Shown here piece by piece: positions 60,903 to 64,000 of a stretch of DNA of 64,000 nucleotides. The translations under genes were made by a program, and so were the position numbers. Source of the stretch: Lineus longissimus (Eukaryota; Nemertea; Pilidiophora; Heteronemertea; Lineidae); NCBI RefSeq assembly GCF_910592395.1, contig NC_088318.1, positions 12,092,349-12,156,348 on the forward strand, read 5' to 3'. Below the pieces are notes generated by a model. The model saw nothing but the letters and a program-made list of their open reading frames with translations, ran no database searches and was not told the origin of the DNA. The first letter of the stretch is position 1. Each line of letters opens with the position of its first letter.

Positions 60903-61078
60903 CAGTAGAACCTCCCTTAGCGGACACAACTCTATCAAGGACACCCTCTCTATAAAAGACTAGTTTTGGTCCCAAATTGGTTGCTTCCGTTCAATTTGAC
61001 CTCTCTAACCAGGACACCTCTCTATCAAGGACATCTCTAGTCAGTCCCGAGGGTGTCCTTAATAGAGAGGTTCTACTG
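60903..61078. mobile_element. TA-type MITE (CAGTAGAACCTC ends), copy 3
   Basis: It begins CAGTAGAACCTCCCTTAG after TA and ends GAGGTTCTACTG. It has the longest terminal match of the three copies and lies just inside the intron after the 60715-60883 exon. Confidence 0.85.
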
Positions 61079-62666
61079 TGACTGTGGCGTGGGGAATTGA
61101 TCAAAGTGAAGGTAATGATTGTCTCGCCAAAGACCATGAGGGTGTTTGGCCAAACCCAAGTTGGCAGCCAAGTTTGCTTCGGGAAAATTGCAGCTCCACC
61201 AGAGCGATATTTGGTGAGGCATTGTACACGGTTTACTGCTATTCAGGGTGAACGATTTTGGCAGCACTGAAGAGAAGCTGTGGAGAGCCAAGTTATGGAG
61301 ATATCATGCGACTGACCAGTGTGGTACATTTTTTCACAACCAGCCCATGCAAATCAATATCTGTCTTTGGCGTAAAGTGCCTGCTTTTGCCAGAGCTGGT
61401 CACATGTTAGGTTTTATGGCTGAAGGATTGAAGGTGCCAAACATAGCAATCCCTTACAACTGTTTGTACTCCAGGGTCTCAACACTTACTATTGGGATTG
61501 GTCCAACTGTTTATCTTTTATAACGGAGTATAACACAACGTATGTATTCAGTAATGCCCTCTGTAATCTTTCATAAAATGTGGTGTGTGCTTAGATTATT
61601 TTCAATCTTTTGTCGGAAGAAATCGTAATGTAACTTAAGATTTCCTCATCGCGATTTTAAGATTGGTGGATTGTGATTGTATCAAGTGATAACAATCTTG
61701 TGACCTGCCCAAGATCACAAGAGATTGTTTGTATCGTTAGCATGAGTCATTTTCAGTCTGCACAGATCCTTGTCAAGGCTGCCTATAAAATTAGTCACCC
61801 TAAAATATATTTTATAAATTCTTTGATGCCTTGACTTACAGTGAGGTTAAAGCAGGTTAAACCAGCAGGGGTTGGATATTTATGGCCCTTTGGCCCTTCT
61901 TGACTGACTGACTTTTAGACTCGATGAATGAATGAAGAATGAAACCCTTTTTAAGGTTGAGGCCGATGAGCCCACCAAAGGTTTTTTTGGTCTTCCAGCA
62001 GGGTGAGTCGACACATACCGCAGAGTCCATCGCTGTCATCCCTCAAGTCGTCATCGTTGACGTCCCTAACAAATCCCAAAACCTGAATAATGCTACTATT
62101 CTTTGTTTGTTGACTGGATTGGCATGAATTTTGTATCATCTCTGCATCTAAGGACTGTTTGACGTTGAACGTTCAACTTAGTACTTAAATACCCAGTGCA
62201 TCTCTTATCCTAACTTCAACTGGTGAGCACAGTGGCCCGTGGCCGTTTCATGTTGGTAATCTTAACAGGAAAGGAATTGGGACTTGAAACATGGACAAGT
62301 TCTCCTTGCTACGAGAGGAGGTTGACCAGGAAATCATGCATCTGATAATTGTTTCCTATCGGGATCATGAGTGATCAAATGACTTGCATACGGAATCATG
62401 ATTACCGATATGGGTTTGTGTGCTCTAAACGGGAAAGAATAAGCAGAAGGGCACCACATATTATACCAACTAATATATCAAATCAATTCATACACACTTC
62501 TATGAAAAAACAAAAACAAAAACTGTAAAACTTTTGGCCGATAACTAAGCGAGAGTGTAGCAGATTTGATGTGAGTTTCTTGCCTACGATCTTTTTCAAA
62601 GTGATCTTTGGGCGGGAAATTCAGTACTCTCAACTTAAAAAATGACCAGTAAGTCAATATCTAATT
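61079..62666. other. No further exon recognised
   Basis: Presumed intron of the gene starting at 60.2 kb. A frame at 61939-62127 follows an acceptor-like GGTCTTCCAG, but the peptide is not recognised and no donor fits clearly. Confidence 0.35.
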
Positions 62667-62851
62667 GTCAGTGGGATTTGCAAGAGTATACTTTTGAAAG
62701 ACGCAGAGTGACGAGGCCAACAGCATATGTCAGTGGGATTTGCAAGAGTATACTTTTGAAAGACGCAGAGTGACAAGGCCAACAGCATATGTCAGTGGGA
62801 TTTGCAAGAGTATACTTTTGAAAGACGCGGAGTGACGAGGCCAACAGCATA
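62667..62851 (+). repeat. Tandem repeat, 62-bp unit, three copies
   Basis: GTCAGTGGGATTTGCAAGAG starts at 62667, 62729 and 62791; units are nearly identical. Confidence 0.95.
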
Positions 62852-63340
62852 GGTTAAGAGAGCGGCCTCGTTTGCACTTGTCAGAGTGTTTCTCTTAAAG
62901 TTTTCTCAACTACCGTTGAGTAGAAATTGCTTTTTCAACAACTGGGTAACTACTGGTGTATAAAATGATACTCGTCCAATCCCACGCACCATCTGTCCTT
63001 GTTCGGTTATAATCCATATTTCTACTACGTCATGCACTTGTGGTTTCATTGGAATGCCCAGCGAGTGAATAATGGACGAGATAAATTTCAATGGTTTCTA
63101 AGTCTAACTGCATGAAAAGTGCATTCATAAAATACTGTGTATCCAATCCAATCAAATTCGTGTTTCCCCGAACGTCGTGTGAACCGCATCAATGCCTAGG
63201 GGGAGTGACGTGAAGATGCTATTTAGCATGTCGAGGGGCGCCTGTGCACAAGGCCTATCTTTACACGCAATATAGCTGGGTGTGATTGCGAATGAGGTAA
63301 GTTGTATACTATGATCTTGAAGTCCTGTTCTCTGTATCAA

Positions 63341-63905
63341 CTGACATCATATCAAAAAATTCCTGGCTGACTCTTAGGAATCAAGCGTACTCTCTATATC
63401 GAAATCATTTCAAAATATGCTTGGCCAGCTTTAAGGAAACAAGCATACTCTAGACTGACATCATTTCAAAACATGCCTCACTGATTTTAAGGAAACAAGC
63501 GTACTCTAGACTGACATCATATCAAAACATGCCTCACTGATTTAAGGAAACAAGCGTACTCTAGACTGACATCATATCAAAATGTGCCTGGCTGACAAGA
63601 AAACAAGCGTACTCTAGACTGATATCATATATGGAAACAGGCCTGGCTAACTTTTTGGAAACAAGCGTACTCTAGACTGACATCATATCAAAATGTGCCT
63701 GGCTGACAAGAAAACAAGCGTACTCCAGACTGATATCATATATGGAAACAGGCCTGGCTAACTTTTTGGAAACAAGCGTACTCTAGACTGACATCATATC
63801 CAAATATGCCTGGCTGACTTTAAGGAAACAAGTGTACTCTAGACTGACATCATATCAAGATATGCCTTGCTGACTTCAAGGAAACAACCGTACTCTAGAC
63901 TAACT
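63341..63905 (+). repeat. Minisatellite, about 55-bp unit, about ten copies
   Basis: Units contain GGAAACAAGCGTACTCTAGA, CTGACATCATATCAAAA and TGCCTGGCTGACTT. Two unit subtypes alternate between about 63590 and 63780, indicating duplication of a two-unit block. There are no unique spacers, so it is not a CRISPR array. Confidence 0.9.
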
Positions 63906-64000
63906 GACTTTGCCAGAAGATCAATCCAGTATAACAGTAACATACATACTTGATAAATGTTTTATGACTACTTGGAGGAAACGTTATCAAAAACTATTGA

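Noticed and set aside
63341-63905. CRISPR-like regular repeats
   Set aside because: Units are contiguous with no unique spacers, in an animal genome; this is a minisatellite.

Overview
This is nuclear DNA from an animal, most likely a marine invertebrate. Genes are split by short-to-medium introns with GT/AG borders, intergenic DNA is AT-leaning and rich in tandem repeats, tRNA-derived SINE fragments, MITEs and fold-back transposons, and the recognisable proteins are animal proteins. No bacterial operons, CRISPR arrays or plasmid features are seen. The species cannot be named from the sequence alone.

Three genes can be read with confidence, all on the minus strand. (1) The 5' half of a G-protein alpha-s gene: exons at 9940-10072, 9739-9811, 9493-9547, 7896-8015 and 6574-6671. 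The rest lies beyond the left edge or was not found. Two further G-alpha-like first exons lie upstream at 22364-22499 and 24509-24683. Both end at the same glycine with the same splice phase, so they may be alternative promoters/first exons of one locus, comparable in layout to vertebrate GNAS. (2) A complete three-exon ZNFX1 gene (31128-37358, 1865 aa), an SF1 helicase with NFX1-type zinc fingers. (3) A complete ten-exon TRAP-alpha (SSR1) gene (43866-50287, 332 aa). Five TRAP-alpha introns each carry one box C/D snoRNA, and a sixth carries a weaker candidate. Four of these can pair with the 18S rRNA segment around A99-A103. On the plus strand, one coding exon (60715-60883) starts an unidentified Ser/Thr-rich protein.

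Layout: 1-1427 repeat plus fold-back MITE; 1428-10100 Gs-alpha gene with MEF2-like sites in and beyond its introns; 10917-14681 a 3.8-kb near-perfect palindromic fold-back element; 14.7-22.3 kb gene-poor, with a 1.2-kb 12-bp purine repeat (18.0-19.2 kb) and SINE fragments; 22.4-24.7 kb alternative G-alpha first exons; 24.7-28.0 kb three tandem 1.07-kb units; 28-30.3 kb gene-poor; 30.4-37.4 kb ZNFX1 with a duplicated 3' end; 38.2-39.5 kb MITE plus second fold-back MITE; 39.5-43.8 kb no gene seen; 43.9-50.4 kb TRAP-alpha and snoRNAs; 50.4-60.2 kb no gene recognised, several minisatellites; 60.2-64 kb start of a plus-strand gene, then tandem repeats.

The genes have separate jobs (cAMP signalling, RNA surveillance/antiviral defence, ER translocation). 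The only functional coupling visible is TRAP-alpha acting as host for rRNA-modification guide RNAs.
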